Positions 1 to 8,375 are shown, counted from the stretch's first letter. The stretch: DNA of 42,204 bases from an uncultured Pelagibacteraceae bacterium (GCA_902600245.1 CACKIQ010000005.1:1-42204), one strand, 5' to 3'. Notes: generated from the letters alone by a model not told the origin. Program-made: numbers and translations.

Positions 1-71
1 CCAAATCACCAAAAAAAGTTATTGGTCTTGATGGTTATGGTATAAAAATTACAAAACAGGAATTAATTTGA
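1..71 (+). CDS. ribBA: C-terminal end of GTP cyclohydrolase II (RibA or bifunctional RibBA), cut by the window edge
   Basis: Only the last 22 codons are present, read in frame from base 3 to a TGA at 69-71. The tail contains VIGLDGYGIKI, which resembles the usual RibA ending (a ..VV.LEGYGL.I.. pattern). In riboflavin synthesis RibA opens GTP and RibB forms dihydroxybutanone phosphate. The TGA shares its last base with the ATG of the lumazine synthase gene, so the two are probably translationally coupled. The fused RibBA form is common next to ribH in alphaproteobacteria, but too little is visible to tell RibA from RibBA. Confidence 0.7.
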   Translation, partial: KSPKKVIGLDGYGIKITKQELI

Positions 72-460
72 TGAAAAAAAAATATTTAATTGTTGTAGCA
101 GATTATTATAAAGATATTGCTGAAGGCTTAATAAAAAGTGCATTAAAAATAATTCCAAAAAAAAATATAATAAAAATTATTAAAGTGCCCGGTGCTTTTG
201 AAATCCCAGTTACAATCTCAAAAAATTTAAAAAAATTTGATGGTTTTTTAGCCTTAGGGTGCGTAATCAAAGGTCAAACACCTCACTTTGATTTTATCTC
301 TCAAGCAGCAACAGAAGCCATAATGGAATTATCTATAGATAGCAAAAAACCTATTGGAAATGGAATAATTACTTGTCTAAACATGCAACAAGCAAGAGCT
401 AGAAAAAAAAAGGGTGCTGAAGCTGCAGAAGCTGTCGTTTCAGTTTTGTCTCAAAAATGA
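71..460 (+). CDS. ribH: 6,7-dimethyl-8-ribityllumazine synthase
   Basis: Condenses 5-amino-6-ribitylaminouracil with dihydroxybutanone phosphate, the penultimate step of riboflavin synthesis, in the cytoplasm. The 129-residue protein is on the short side for the family but complete. It has the PGAFEIP substrate motif and GCVIKGQTPHFDF, whose His is the family's catalytic base. I chose the ATG at 71 over an in-frame TTG at 68 because it overlaps the upstream TGA by one base, as is common here. The 3' end overlaps nusB by 4 bp (ATGA). The order ribA-ribH-nusB-thiL is typical of alphaproteobacteria. Confidence 0.93.
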   Translation: MKKKYLIVVADYYKDIAEGLIKSALKIIPKKNIIKIIKVPGAFEIPVTISKNLKKFDGFLALGCVIKGQTPHFDFISQAATEAIMELSIDSKKPIGNGIITCLNMQQARARKKKGAEAAEAVVSVLSQK

Positions 461-861
461 GAACTCATTATAATCCAAAAAATAATCCCAGAGTTATTAT
501 TATTCAGAAATTATACGGTAAATTTTATAATGAAGATGATGATTTAGATTTCCCAAAACATAGATTCAAAAAATTTATAAAAGATATTGTTTTAGGAACA
601 ATAGAAAGAAATGATCTTATTTTAGATGAAATAAACACTAAATTAGGAGATGAATTTGTATTTGAAAAATTGGATAAAGTTTTTCAAACAATTTTAAAAG
701 CAGCAACTTATGAATTTATGTATAAACCAAACTTATCAATTAATATTATTATTAAAGAATATTTAAATTCATCCAATTTTTTTCTTGAAAACTCACAAAC
801 AAAATATCTTAATGCTTTATTAGATAATGTTGGAAAAAAATTAAGATCTAAAAATGCATGA
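457..861 (+). CDS. nusB: transcription antitermination factor NusB
   Basis: All-helical RNA-binding protein that works with NusE (S10) at boxA sites in rRNA antitermination. The 134-residue length is near the usual ~140. The C-terminal half carries family-like features: ILKAATYEF, then INIIIKEYLN followed by a hydrophilic stretch and an LLDNVGKKL tail. The basic N terminus has few NusB signature residues, so the call leans on the C-terminal half and on its place between ribH and thiL. It starts in an ATGA overlap with ribH and overlaps thiL by 8 bp. Confidence 0.85.
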   Translation: MRTHYNPKNNPRVIIIQKLYGKFYNEDDDLDFPKHRFKKFIKDIVLGTIERNDLILDEINTKLGDEFVFEKLDKVFQTILKAATYEFMYKPNLSINIIIKEYLNSSNFFLENSQTKYLNALLDNVGKKLRSKNA

Positions 862-1813
862 ATTTGAGCTGATAAAAAATTATTTTTCAAAAATAACTAA
901 AAATAATAAATCTGCCCTTAACTTAAATGATGATGTTTTTTTTGATAAAAAAAGAGGTGTAGTTATATCTGTAGATACATATAATATTGGTACACATTTT
1001 CTTAATTTTAAATCACCTGATTTAGTAATAAAAAAAATATTAAGATCGTCCATTTCTGATTTAATTTGTAAGGGTGTAAAACCAAAGTTTTATTTTATTT
1101 CTGGTTCAGGCGATAAAAAAACATTTGCAAAAAACAATTTATACAAGATTTCAAAATCACTCAAATCAGAACAAAATAAATTTAATATAGCTTTGTGTGG
1201 TGGTGATACCACCTTTTCAAACAAATTAAGTTTCACAATTATTTCAATGGGATACTCTAATAAAATAATTTATCGTAATAAAGCTAAATCAAACGACAAT
1301 ATTTATGTTACAGGAAATTTGGGTGATAGTTATTTAGGTCTTAAAATATTAAATAATAACGTTAATATTAAAAAAAAAGATAAATTATATTTTATTAATA
1401 AATATTACAAACCAGAGTTACCTTTAAATTTGACAAAATATTTTCTTAAATTTGCTAACAGCTCCATTGATGTTTCTGATGGATTAATTAGTGATTTGTC
1501 AAAAATGATAAATAAACAAAATTTGTCTTTTCATTTATATGAAAAAAAAATACCTGTATCTAACAAACTGAACAGTTTGATTATTAATCAAAAACTAAAT
1601 AAAATTAACCTGATTTCTAATGGAGATGATTATCAGGTTTTATTTACAGCTAATGTAAATAAAGCTAGAATCATTCAAAACTCATCAAAAACTACAGGAA
1701 TTAAAATAACTAAAATTGGTAAAATTGTATCTGGCAAAGACAGATCAATGATATTTGATAAAAAAGGCTTGCAAATACAAGCTAAATCAAAAGGCTATAT
1801 TCATCAGTTTTAG
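854..1813 (+). CDS. thiL: thiamine-monophosphate kinase
   Basis: Phosphorylates thiamine monophosphate to the active cofactor thiamine diphosphate, using ATP. At 319 residues it has the usual length. Family landmarks, in order: NDDVFF near residue 25 and [13 protein letters not shown] (the metal/ATP-binding aspartates), the [12 protein letters not shown] segment, a glycine-rich CGGDTT, the [12 protein letters not shown] stretch, [12 protein letters not shown] and [10 protein letters not shown] near the C terminus. It closes the ribH-nusB-thiL operon, overlapping nusB by 8 bp. The next gene, hppA, lies 77 bases downstream, a long gap for this genome. Confidence 0.93.
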   Translation: MHEFELIKNYFSKITKNNKSALNLNDDVFFDKKRGVVISVDTYNIGTHFLNFKSPDLVIKKILRSSISDLICKGVKPKFYFISGSGDKKTFAKNNLYKISKSLKSEQNKFNIALCGGDTTFSNKLSFTIISMGYSNKIIYRNKAKSNDNIYVTGNLGDSYLGLKILNNNVNIKKKDKLYFINKYYKPELPLNLTKYFLKFANSSIDVSDGLISDLSKMINKQNLSFHLYEKKIPVSNKLNSLIINQKLNKINLISNGDDYQVLFTANVNKARIIQNSSKTTGIKITKIGKIVSGKDRSMIFDKKGLQIQAKSKGYIHQF

Positions 1814-1823
1814 AAGTTAATCG

Positions 1824-1851
1824 TTGTCTTTTCTATCTTTTTTTGTATTGT
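1824..1851 (+). promoter_or_regulatory. possible hppA promoter
   Basis: TTGTCT (1824-1829), 16 bases, TATTGT (1846-1851) resembles a sigma-70 promoter in the thiL-hppA gap. It would start transcription near 1858 and give an untranslated leader of about 33 bases. The match is partial. Confidence 0.35.
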
Positions 1852-1863
1852 GCGGGCTTAAAA

Positions 1864-1890
1864 ATTAACAACCAACAACTTAAGGTTAAT
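1864..1890 (+). promoter_or_regulatory. inverted repeat covering the hppA ribosome binding site
   Basis: ATTAAC (1864-1869) can pair with GTTAAT (1885-1890), which directly abuts the hppA ATG at 1891. The weak AAGG Shine-Dalgarno (1882-1885) falls at the edge of this stem. A second GTTAAT at 1816-1821 could compete for the same ATTAAC. Function is not shown; short AT-rich repeats arise easily by chance. Confidence 0.3.
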
Positions 1891-3996
1891 ATGAGTGAAA
1901 CAATCGAATCAATTTTACTATACACAATCGGAGCTGGTTTATTATCCATCGTTTATGGATTTTTAACAGGCAAGAATATTCTTAATGCAAGTGCAGGAAA
2001 CGCTAAAATGCAAGACATTGCTTCAGCTATTCAAATTGGTGCAAAAGCATATTTAGCAAGACAATATAAAACTATTGCAATTGTTGGTGCTGTAGTCTTG
2101 GTAATAGTTAGTATTGCTTTTAGTCCATTGGTAGGACTTGGATATTTAATAGGTGCAGCGCTATCTGGAATTGCAGGTTACGTAGGAATGCTAGTTTCTG
2201 TGGAGGCAAATGTAAGAACGGCAGAAGCATCAAGAAAAGGTTTGGCTCAAGGTCTTTCAGTTGCTTTTAAATCGGGTGCTGTTACTGGAATGTTGGTTGC
2301 TGGTCTGGCGCTATTATCAATCGCTGTATATTACTATATACTTTTAAAATCTGGAGTCGATGAAAGAGAAATTGTAAACGCACTAGTCGCATTAGGTTTT
2401 GGTGCATCTTTGATTTCTATTTTTGCAAGGTTAGGTGGTGGAATTTTCACCAAAGGCGCAGATGTAGGTGCAGATTTAGTTGGAAAAGTTGAAGCAGGAA
2501 TTCCTGAGGATGATCCAAGAAATCCAGCTGTTATTGCAGATAATGTTGGTGACAACGTTGGAGACTGTGCAGGGATGGCTGCTGATTTGTTTGAAACTTA
2601 TGCAGTTACAATCGTTGCTACAATGGTCTTATCGTCAATTTTCTTTGTTGGGGATTTGAATATGATGATTTACCCTCTAACAATTGGTGCAGCATGTTTA
2701 ATTACATCAATTATTGGAACATTTTTTGTGAAACTTGGAAGAAATAATAATGTAATGAATGCGTTATACAAAGGATTTATTGTATCTGCAGTAGCATCTT
2801 TGCTTATCTTATGGCCAGTCACAGATCATGTAATTGGTTTTTCACAAGAATACACAATTAATGATAAAACATTCAATGGAAAAGATTTATATTACTGTGG
2901 TGTAATAGGTCTTGTAATAACTGGTTTATTAATTTGGATTACCGAATATTATACAGGTACAGGTTATAGACCTGTAAAATCCGTTGCTCTTTCATCTACA
3001 ACTGGTCATGGTACAAATGTAATTCAAGGGCTTGCAGTTTCTATGGAAGCGACTGCAATACCTGCTTTGATAATTGTTGCTGGTATTCTAATAACAAATA
3101 CTATTGCTGGCCTTTTTGGTATAGCTATTGCTGTTACAACCATGTTAGCTTTAGCAGGTATGGTTGTAGCTCTTGATGCTTATGGACCAGTTACTGATAA
3201 TGCTGGTGGAATAGCAGAAATGTCAAATCTTGATAAGAAAGTAAGAAAAACTACAGATGCTTTAGATGCCGTTGGAAATACAACAAAAGCAGTAACTAAA
3301 GGTTATGCAATTGGTTCAGCTGGTCTTGGAGCTCTAGTATTATTTGCAGCTTACACAGAAGATATAAAACATTTTTCGAAAGAGGCTGGTTCTGCGCTTG
3401 AGGGTATTGTTGTAACTTTTGATTTATCAAATCCATATGTTGTTGTTGGGTTGCTCATTGGAGGTATGCTACCTTATCTGTTTGGATCAATGGGTATGCA
3501 AGCAGTTGGTAGAGCTGGTGGAGCTGTGGTAGTAGAAGTTAGAAGACAATTTAAGAAATTTCCTGGAATTATGAAAAGAAAACAAAAACCTGATTATGCC
3601 AAATTGGTTGACTTACTAACTGTAGCAGCAATTAAAGAAATGATTATACCATCTTTACTTCCAGTACTTTCGCCGGTTGTTTTATATTTCATTATTTTGT
3701 CAATAGGAGGCCAGGTAGCAGCTTTAGCTTCAGTTGGTGCTATGCTTCTTGGTGTAATTATTACTGGATTATTTGTTGCTGTATCAATGACAGCTGGAGG
3801 TGGAGCTTGGGATAATGCTAAAAAATATATCGAAGATGGTAATCACGGTGGTAAAGGATCTGAAGCACATAAAGCTGCTGTTACCGGAGACACTGTAGGT
3901 GATCCATATAAAGATACAGCCGGTCCAGCTGTCAACCCAATGATAAAAATTACAAATATCGTAGCTTTACTTTTATTAGCTGTTATCGCTGGGTAA
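1891..3996 (+). CDS. hppA: membrane-bound proton-translocating pyrophosphatase, K+-independent type
   Basis: Multi-spanning membrane enzyme that couples pyrophosphate hydrolysis to H+ pumping, recovering energy from biosynthetic pyrophosphate. The 701-residue protein carries the family signatures: the catalytic [11 protein letters not shown] loop (about residues 191-201) followed by [32 protein letters not shown] in the middle, and [14 protein letters not shown] near the C terminus. The GNTTKA motif has Lys at residue 466; known K+-independent pumps have Lys here and K+-dependent ones Ala. I place the start at 1891 (MSETIESIL) rather than 48 bases upstream, because an AAGG precedes it and the extra N terminus is polar and not family-like. 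Its 3' end overlaps bamE, on the other strand, by 14 bp. Confidence 0.96.
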   Translation: MSETIESILLYTIGAGLLSIVYGFLTGKNILNASAGNAKMQDIASAIQIGAKAYLARQYKTIAIVGAVVLVIVSIAFSPLVGLGYLIGAALSGIAGYVGMLVSVEANVRTAEASRKGLAQGLSVAFKSGAVTGMLVAGLALLSIAVYYYILLKSGVDEREIVNALVALGFGASLISIFARLGGGIFTKGADVGADLVGKVEAGIPEDDPRNPAVIADNVGDNVGDCAGMAADLFETYAVTIVATMVLSSIFFVGDLNMMIYPLTIGAACLITSIIGTFFVKLGRNNNVMNALYKGFIVSAVASLLILWPVTDHVIGFSQEYTINDKTFNGKDLYYCGVIGLVITGLLIWITEYYTGTGYRPVKSVALSSTTGHGTNVIQGLAVSMEATAIPALIIVAGILITNTIAGLFGIAIAVTTMLALAGMVVALDAYGPVTDNAGGIAEMSNLDKKVRKTTDALDAVGNTTKAVTKGYAIGSAGLGALVLFAAYTEDIKHFSKEAGSALEGIVVTFDLSNPYVVVGLLIGGMLPYLFGSMGMQAVGRAGGAVVVEVRRQFKKFPGIMKRKQKPDYAKLVDLLTVAAIKEMIIPSLLPVLSPVVLYFIILSIGGQVAALASVGAMLLGVIITGLFVAVSMTAGGGAWDNAKKYIEDGNHGGKGSEAHKAAVTGDTVGDPYKDTAGPAVNPMIKITNIVALLLLAVIAG

Positions 3997-4468
3997 TTGC
4001 TTTTCTTTTTTTGGCCCTCTGTCCCAGAGGGTCATTAATTTTCTGTCTCATACTTGACATAAAATCATATATAAATGAGTTCTTTCTAAATCCTGATTCT
4101 GTTGTTGCTTCAACAATTTTAATATTTTCCATATCATCAATGTTATAAAATTGTTTTTTTTTTAAAATACCATAATCGTCTATTTCTAAAACTAAAACAT
4201 CATTTTTAAATATTTTCATCCTACCTAAATTTTTCAATTTAGACTGGGTTTGTTTTCGTTCGATGTATATCCAAACGTCATTATCAAATTTACTTTTAGT
4301 TGATGGATTACCTAATATTTTTTTAATATCATTTGTATTGCTTTCAGAGACTATCAATTCTTTTTGTTTTTTTTCCAAAAAAGGAACACCATGATGTTTT
4401 ACCACAGGCTTAAATGAGCAATTTGAAACTATAAAAAATAATATAATTATATATAATAATTTATTCAT
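3983..4468 (-). CDS. bamE: outer-membrane assembly lipoprotein BamE (SmpA/OmlA family)
   Basis: Lipoprotein of the BAM complex, which inserts beta-barrel proteins into the outer membrane. The 161-residue product starts with a hydrophobic signal peptide ending in IVSNC (Cys17, lipidation site). A BamE-like core follows: a segment of the [22 protein letters not shown] type and a [13 protein letters not shown] strand. The C-terminal tail is basic ([11 protein letters not shown]) and its codons overlap the end of hppA. The ATG shares two bases with the divergent ATG of the next gene. Pairing with the bc1 chaperone gene is typical of alphaproteobacteria. Confidence 0.85.
   Translation of the reverse strand: MNKLLYIIILFFIVSNCSFKPVVKHHGVPFLEKKQKELIVSESNTNDIKKILGNPSTKSKFDNDVWIYIERKQTQSKLKNLGRMKIFKNDVLVLEIDDYGILKKKQFYNIDDMENIKIVEATTESGFRKNSFIYDFMSSMRQKINDPLGQRAKKRKAITQR
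4013..4033 (+). terminator. GC-rich hairpin just after hppA, inside the bamE coding region
   Basis: CCCTCT (4015-4020) and AGAGGG (4026-4031) pair around a GTCCC loop; a G-U and a G-C pair extend the stem to 8 bp (4013-4033). It starts 17 bases after the hppA stop codon and is unusually GC-rich for this sequence. No strong T-run follows on the plus strand, so it may protect the 3' end rather than terminate on its own. On the minus strand the same bases encode DPLGQRA of BamE. Confidence 0.5.
4442..4457 (+). promoter_or_regulatory. two TATAAT boxes for the bc1 chaperone operon, inside bamE
   Basis: Perfect TATAAT hexamers lie at 4442-4447 and 4452-4457, within the bamE signal-peptide codons, 19 and 9 bases before the ATG at 4467. 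The second would give an almost leaderless mRNA. No clear -35 element is seen, and AT-rich DNA yields such hexamers by chance. Confidence 0.4.
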
Positions 4469-4934
4469 GAAAGAAAATTATATACATCTTTATAACAATT
4501 TAATTAATTACACTAGAAATAAAGATTTATATAAAAACCTTAATAGAGAAGATAATTTTGCTGATAGATTGACACTTTTTTTGCTCCATTTCTCTTTTTT
4601 TTTAAAAAATTTTAAAAGTGAAGAAAACAAGAATATTTTACAAGAAATTTATGATTTTAATTTTAGACAACTTGAATTAAGTATAAGAGAAATTGGGTAT
4701 GGAGATCAATCAATTAACAAAAAAATGAAAGATTACATTAATCTTTTTCATTCTATGGTTTCAGAAATTCATTTTTGGAATGATTTGACAAAGACTGAAA
4801 AATTAAAAAAAATTTCAATATTTTTAAGTGATTTTGAAAATAAGCAAGAATTACTTAATTATTTTAATGATTTTGACTTAAATTTATCAAAAAAAACTTT
4901 GAATTCTTACTTAAAAAGTGTAAGTAACCCATAA
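4467..4934 (+). CDS. ubiquinol-cytochrome c chaperone (CBP3/UQCC1 family)
   Basis: Assembly chaperone for the cytochrome bc1 complex; in mitochondria the relative Cbp3 acts on newly made cytochrome b. The 155-residue soluble protein has family-like stretches: [15 protein letters not shown], then [17 protein letters not shown] followed by [13 protein letters not shown]. The start is fixed by the absence of another N-terminal Met and by the family core beginning near residue 13. Its ATG uses the same CATG tetramer as bamE on the opposite strand. The next gene, rpmF, begins 2 bases after its stop. Confidence 0.85.
   Translation: MKENYIHLYNNLINYTRNKDLYKNLNREDNFADRLTLFLLHFSFFLKNFKSEENKNILQEIYDFNFRQLELSIREIGYGDQSINKKMKDYINLFHSMVSEIHFWNDLTKTEKLKKISIFLSDFENKQELLNYFNDFDLNLSKKTLNSYLKSVSNP
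4477..4482 (-). promoter_or_regulatory. TATAAT box for bamE, inside the chaperone gene
   Basis: On the minus strand a TATAAT occupies 4482-4477, 8 bases before the bamE ATG. This mirrors the arrangement on the other strand and predicts a nearly leaderless bamE mRNA. No convincing -35 box. Confidence 0.4.
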
Positions 4935-4936
4935 TT

Positions 4937-5119
4937 ATGGCTGTACCAAAACGTAAACAAACACCGTCTAGAACTGGAATGCGAAGAGCTCAAACCATGA
5001 AATTCTCAACTAAAAATATTGTTGAGGATAAAAAATCTGGTGAATATAGGCTTTCTCATCATCTTGATCTTAAAACTGGAATGTACAAGGGTAGACAAGT
5101 TTTAGACCCAAAAGAATAG
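4937..5119 (+). CDS. rpmF: 50S ribosomal protein L32
   Basis: Small large-subunit ribosomal protein. The 60-residue product begins [12 protein letters not shown] with the conserved RRAQTMK region, and continues with the alphaproteobacterial [18 protein letters not shown] ending. It has no zinc-binding cysteines, as is usual for this lineage. It sits between the bc1 chaperone (2-base gap) and plsX (15-base gap). In many bacteria rpmF precedes plsX with a yceD (DUF177) gene in front; no such gene is seen here. Confidence 0.96.
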   Translation: MAVPKRKQTPSRTGMRRAQTMKFSTKNIVEDKKSGEYRLSHHLDLKTGMYKGRQVLDPKE

Positions 5120-5134
5120 TATATATTATCAGTA

Positions 5135-6136
5135 ATGTCTGATTTGATTAAAATTGCAGTTGATGCAATGGGTGGTGATGGTTCACCAAAAAAAATAATT
5201 GATGGAATTATTTATAATCACTCAATAAATAAAAAAAATTTTTTTAAAATTTTTGGTGATAAAAAAAAAATTGATCCTTTAATTAATAAAAAAATATCTT
5301 CTGAGTTTTTTGAAATAATTCATACAGAAAAAAAAATTGAAAGCACTGATAGTCCTTTAGAAGGTGCTAAAAGAGGTAAGGAAACAAGCATGTGGCTTGC
5401 CATTCAGAGTGTTAAAGACAAAGAGGCTGATATAGTAATTTCAGCTGGAAATACTGGAGCTCTATTAGTTGTTTCGAAATTAAATTTAAAAATGATTGAA
5501 AATATTGATAAACCAGCGTTATCTGCGTTATGGCCAAACAAAAAAGGAATGAGCGTTGTTTTAGATTTAGGAGCTAATATTGAGTGTAGCTCAAAGAATT
5601 TATTAGATTTTTCTATAATGGGAGCTTCTTTATATACGTCACTTTACCCTAACGATAAACCAAATGTAGCATTATTAAATATTGGTTCAGAAGAATTAAA
5701 AGGAAATGAGACTATTAAAGAAACCTATCAATTATTAAATGACAAAAAGTCAAATAATTATAATTTTGCAGGCTACATTGAGGGCAATCATTTAATGGAT
5801 GGTGAAGTAAACGTTATTGTTTCAGATGGTTTCACTGGAAATGTTGCATTAAAAACTGCTGAAGGGACAGCAAATTTTATAACAAGTGAGCTTAAAAGTG
5901 CTATGACTGGTTCATTTTTAGGAAAAATTTCAGCTTTATTAAATATTTCAAATTTAAAAAAATTTAAAAAAAGACTAGATCCAAGATTATATAATGGTGC
6001 TATTTTTATTGGATTAGACTCACCAGTAGTTAAAAGTCACGGTGGTACAGATCACATTGGTTTTTCAAATTCATTAGATGTTTGTAATAGAATTGTAAAA
6101 GGAAATTTGATAGAAAAGATAAAACAAAATATTTAA
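5135..6136 (+). CDS. plsX: phosphate acyltransferase PlsX
   Basis: Converts acyl-ACP to acyl-phosphate, the acyl donor for PlsY at the start of phospholipid synthesis. Peripheral membrane enzyme. The 333 residues match the family length, with IAVDAMGGDGSP at the N terminus, the VISAGNTGALL segment, the LDLGANIECSS region, GYIEGNHLMDGEVNVIVSDGFTGNV in several parts, and HGGTDHIGFSNSL near the C terminus. ihfA follows after one base. The fabH gene that usually sits between plsX and ihfA is absent here. Confidence 0.95.
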   Translation: MSDLIKIAVDAMGGDGSPKKIIDGIIYNHSINKKNFFKIFGDKKKIDPLINKKISSEFFEIIHTEKKIESTDSPLEGAKRGKETSMWLAIQSVKDKEADIVISAGNTGALLVVSKLNLKMIENIDKPALSALWPNKKGMSVVLDLGANIECSSKNLLDFSIMGASLYTSLYPNDKPNVALLNIGSEELKGNETIKETYQLLNDKKSNNYNFAGYIEGNHLMDGEVNVIVSDGFTGNVALKTAEGTANFITSELKSAMTGSFLGKISALLNISNLKKFKKRLDPRLYNGAIFIGLDSPVVKSHGGTDHIGFSNSLDVCNRIVKGNLIEKIKQNI

Positions 6137-6137
6137 T

Positions 6138-6437
6138 ATGAGAATTAATTTAACTAAAAAAGACTTAGTTAATTTGGTTTATATGCAGCTTGGTTTTTCA
6201 AAGCAAATATCAGAAAATTTAATAGAGGATTTTCTATCAACTATTGTGTCTAATATTAAAAATGAAAAAAAACTAAAATTATCAAAATTTGGTACTTTTT
6301 CTATAAGACAAAAAAAATCTAGAATTGGAAGAAACCCTAAAACTAAAGAAACAAAAATAATCTCTAGCAGAGATGTTGTGTTGTTTAAACCATCAAAAGA
6401 ATTTAAAGAATTTGTCAACTTTAAAGACAATGGATAA
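6138..6437 (+). CDS. ihfA: integration host factor subunit alpha (HU/IHF family)
   Basis: DNA-bending nucleoid protein. The 99-residue product fits the HU/IHF fold, with LTKKDLVNLVY at the N terminus, the KLKLSKFGTFSIRQK core strands and the IGRNPKTKE arm that inserts into the DNA minor groove (about residues 63-72). The plsX neighbourhood and the MerR gene downstream point to the IHF alpha subunit rather than HU; sequence alone makes that less certain. Its 3' end overlaps the MerR gene by 8 bp. Confidence 0.9.
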   Translation: MRINLTKKDLVNLVYMQLGFSKQISENLIEDFLSTIVSNIKNEKKLKLSKFGTFSIRQKKSRIGRNPKTKETKIISSRDVVLFKPSKEFKEFVNFKDNG

Positions 6438-6957
6438 ATCAGATAGTGCTTATAAGACAATAGGTGAAGTTGCAAAAATATTAAATCTTAAATCAAACAA
6501 CAAAGGGGGTTTGTCGACACATGTTATAAGATTTTGGGAAACTCAATTTAAGCAAATTAAACCAAAGATATTAAATTCAAATAGAAGATATTATGATGAG
6601 AAAACAATAAATCTTCTAAAAAAAGTTAAGTTTTTACTTAAAGATCAAGGTATGACTATAAATGGGGTAAAAAAAATATTAAATAATGAAGATACTTTAA
6701 AGCTTGACGAAATTGCAGATAAATCTATAAGGACTGAAAATTTAAGAAACAAGTTAATAAAAATTTCAAATAAATTAAAAGAATTAAAAGATGGCAAAAA
6801 AAAAACACACGTTAAAGTAAGAATGGTTCCTGAGGCGAAACCAGATAGCCCATATTTCTATTATGTAAAAAAACCTGCAGGAGGTGAGAAAGCTAAAGTA
6901 AAACTTTCAGCAAAAAAAAATACAACCCTGATACAAGAAAACATGAAATGTTTGTAG
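6430..6957 (+). CDS. MerR-family transcriptional regulator
   Basis: Has an N-terminal winged helix typical of MerR proteins: TIGEVAKILNL, then STHVIRFWETQF, NRRYYDEKTINLL and LKDQGMTINGVKKILN (roughly residues 10-85). The 175-residue product then continues with a short, lysine-rich helical region and a basic tail that I cannot assign to an effector domain; no metal-binding cysteine pattern is seen. The start at 6430 overlaps ihfA by 8 bp; an upstream in-frame ATG at 6373 would run through ihfA and is not favoured. A MerR gene after ihfA is conserved in alphaproteobacteria, but its targets are unknown to me. Confidence 0.85.
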   Translation: MDKSDSAYKTIGEVAKILNLKSNNKGGLSTHVIRFWETQFKQIKPKILNSNRRYYDEKTINLLKKVKFLLKDQGMTINGVKKILNNEDTLKLDEIADKSIRTENLRNKLIKISNKLKELKDGKKKTHVKVRMVPEAKPDSPYFYYVKKPAGGEKAKVKLSAKKNTTLIQENMKCL

Positions 6958-6986
6958 AAAAAAAGCTTCCACCACATAGTAAATAA

Positions 6987-7277
6987 TTATTTTTTCTTAA
7001 AGTTTCTTTTTTCATAATCAATATAGGATAAAATCATATTTCTCCATATTCGATTAGTAATTTTAGGATCAATTTTAAGTTTTTTAGATTTTGAGTGAAT
7101 TTTTTTAAGTATAAAACTAATACGTTTTTTATCTACTATCTCTTTTTTAAATTCTTTAAGTTTTAAAACCTCTTTTACTAGATTTGTTCTATATTTAATC
7201 ATGAATAATAACTTATTATCTAACTTATCTAATTTAGATCTTATTATTTCTAATTTTTTTTTGTTTTTAGGCGACAT
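6987..7277 (-). CDS. chorismate mutase, AroQ type
   Basis: Rearranges chorismate to prephenate on the way to phenylalanine and tyrosine. The 96-residue, all-helical, highly basic protein keeps the family pattern: RSKLDKLDNKLLFMIKYR on helix 1 (Arg near residue 14, LD..L spacing), LVKEVLKLK, and EIVDKKRISFILKKI with its Asp/Lys/Arg. It is a stand-alone domain with no fused prephenate dehydratase. It is divergent from ctaA with 43 bases between the starts. The family is clear but this copy is rather divergent. Confidence 0.8.
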   Translation of the reverse strand: MSPKNKKKLEIIRSKLDKLDNKLLFMIKYRTNLVKEVLKLKEFKKEIVDKKRISFILKKIHSKSKKLKIDPKITNRIWRNMILSYIDYEKRNFKKK

Positions 7278-7320
7278 TTAATTTATTGGTTTAATTAATA
7301 ATTATTATATTTATCTATTC

Positions 7321-8346
7321 ATGTACAGTCTGAATTATTCTTTAAATTCTCAATTGAGAAAATGGATGATTACTTTATTGATCATGATGATACTCATTAT
7401 ATTAGTGGGTGGTCTTACTAGATTAACTGACTCTGGATTGTCCATTACAACCTGGGAACTTTTTGTTGGTACGTTGCCTCCATTAACAAACGCAAAATGG
7501 ATAGAATATTTTGAACTTTATAAAAAAATACCTGAATTTAATGAGCAAAATTTTAATATGACTTTAAATGAATTTAAATTTATTTTTTGGTGGGAATGGG
7601 CACATCGTCAACTAGGTAGATTAATTGGTTTAACAGTTCTTTTGCCGATGATCTATTTTTCACTAAAGAATGGTTTTTGGATTTTAAAAGAATACTCAAT
7701 AATTTTTTTATTAGTCTGTTTTCAAGGATTTATTGGATGGTATATGGTTTCAAGTGGGCTTGTTGGAAGAGTTGATGTTAGCCATTATAGGTTATCGCTA
7801 CATTTATTTACAGCATTTGTTATTTTATCTATAGTTTTTTGGAAATATTTAAAATTAACTGATGTAAAAATAAATCATATCAATAGTAAGTTAACGTCAA
7901 TTAAACTTTTTCTTTTATTATTGTTTTTACAATTAATAATTGGAGCATTTGTTTCCGGCATGGATGCAGGGAAAATTTATAATACTTGGCCTTTAATGGG
8001 ATCCTCGTTTTTTCCTGACGATAGTGTATTCTCTGATCTTTTTAATATTTCTGTATTTGATGATCAATCTCTTGTTCAATTTATTCACAGAAATTTAGCA
8101 TATTTAATTGTTACTTTGTATTTTTACATACTTTATTTTGTTTTAAAAAAAGGAAATACAAATTTAAGAACCCCAGTTTTTATTATTGGAATAACATTAT
8201 TGTTTCAAATATTATTGGGAATTCTTACAATTTTAACTGGTGTAAAAATGCTTTATGCATCACTACACCAGATAAACTCTATTTTAATTATACTTTCAAC
8301 TTTGTATTTTCTTTATATTTCAAAACATAAAGAAACTATTTATTAG
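7321..8346 (+). CDS. ctaA: heme A synthase (CtaA/COX15)
   Basis: Inner-membrane enzyme that oxidises heme O to heme A for aa3-type cytochrome oxidase. The 341 residues form about eight membrane segments. The heme-binding histidines are visible: His95 in WWEWAHRQLGR, His155 and His161 in SHYRLSLHLF, His256 in FIHRNLAYL and His316 in SLHQINS. The N-terminal VGGLTRLTDSGLSITTWE signature is intact. It matches the longer COX15-like form found in alphaproteobacteria and mitochondria. The gene is convergent with metY, and its last codons form half of a small hairpin. Confidence 0.95.
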   Translation: MYSLNYSLNSQLRKWMITLLIMMILIILVGGLTRLTDSGLSITTWELFVGTLPPLTNAKWIEYFELYKKIPEFNEQNFNMTLNEFKFIFWWEWAHRQLGRLIGLTVLLPMIYFSLKNGFWILKEYSIIFLLVCFQGFIGWYMVSSGLVGRVDVSHYRLSLHLFTAFVILSIVFWKYLKLTDVKINHINSKLTSIKLFLLLLFLQLIIGAFVSGMDAGKIYNTWPLMGSSFFPDDSVFSDLFNISVFDDQSLVQFIHRNLAYLIVTLYFYILYFVLKKGNTNLRTPVFIIGITLLFQILLGILTILTGVKMLYASLHQINSILIILSTLYFLYISKHKETIY

Positions 8347-8351
8347 TTTCT
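8331..8351 (-). terminator. possible metY terminator
   Basis: AGAAACTA (8331-8338) and TAGTTTCT (8344-8351) form a perfect 8-bp stem with a 5-base loop and include the ctaA stop codon. On the minus strand it lies 25 bases after the metY stop and is followed by a T-rich TTTATGTTTT stretch. The stem is AT-rich, so the call is tentative. Confidence 0.4.
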
Positions 8352-8375
8352 ACTTCCAGACATTAAAACCTCAAA

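Noticed and set aside
1840..1875. A third SAM-II-like element before hppA (TATTGTGCGGGCTTA resembles the metY leader)
   Set aside because: The 5' half of the stem and the GATTT..CC loop are missing, and there is no GCTAAAAGGG tail. The shared bases look accidental.
2334..2555. Open frame on the minus strand opposite hppA (similar ones oppose glpX, nhaA and tatD)
   Set aside because: They mirror codon bias of the real gene, have no family match or start signal, and overlap conserved catalytic regions.
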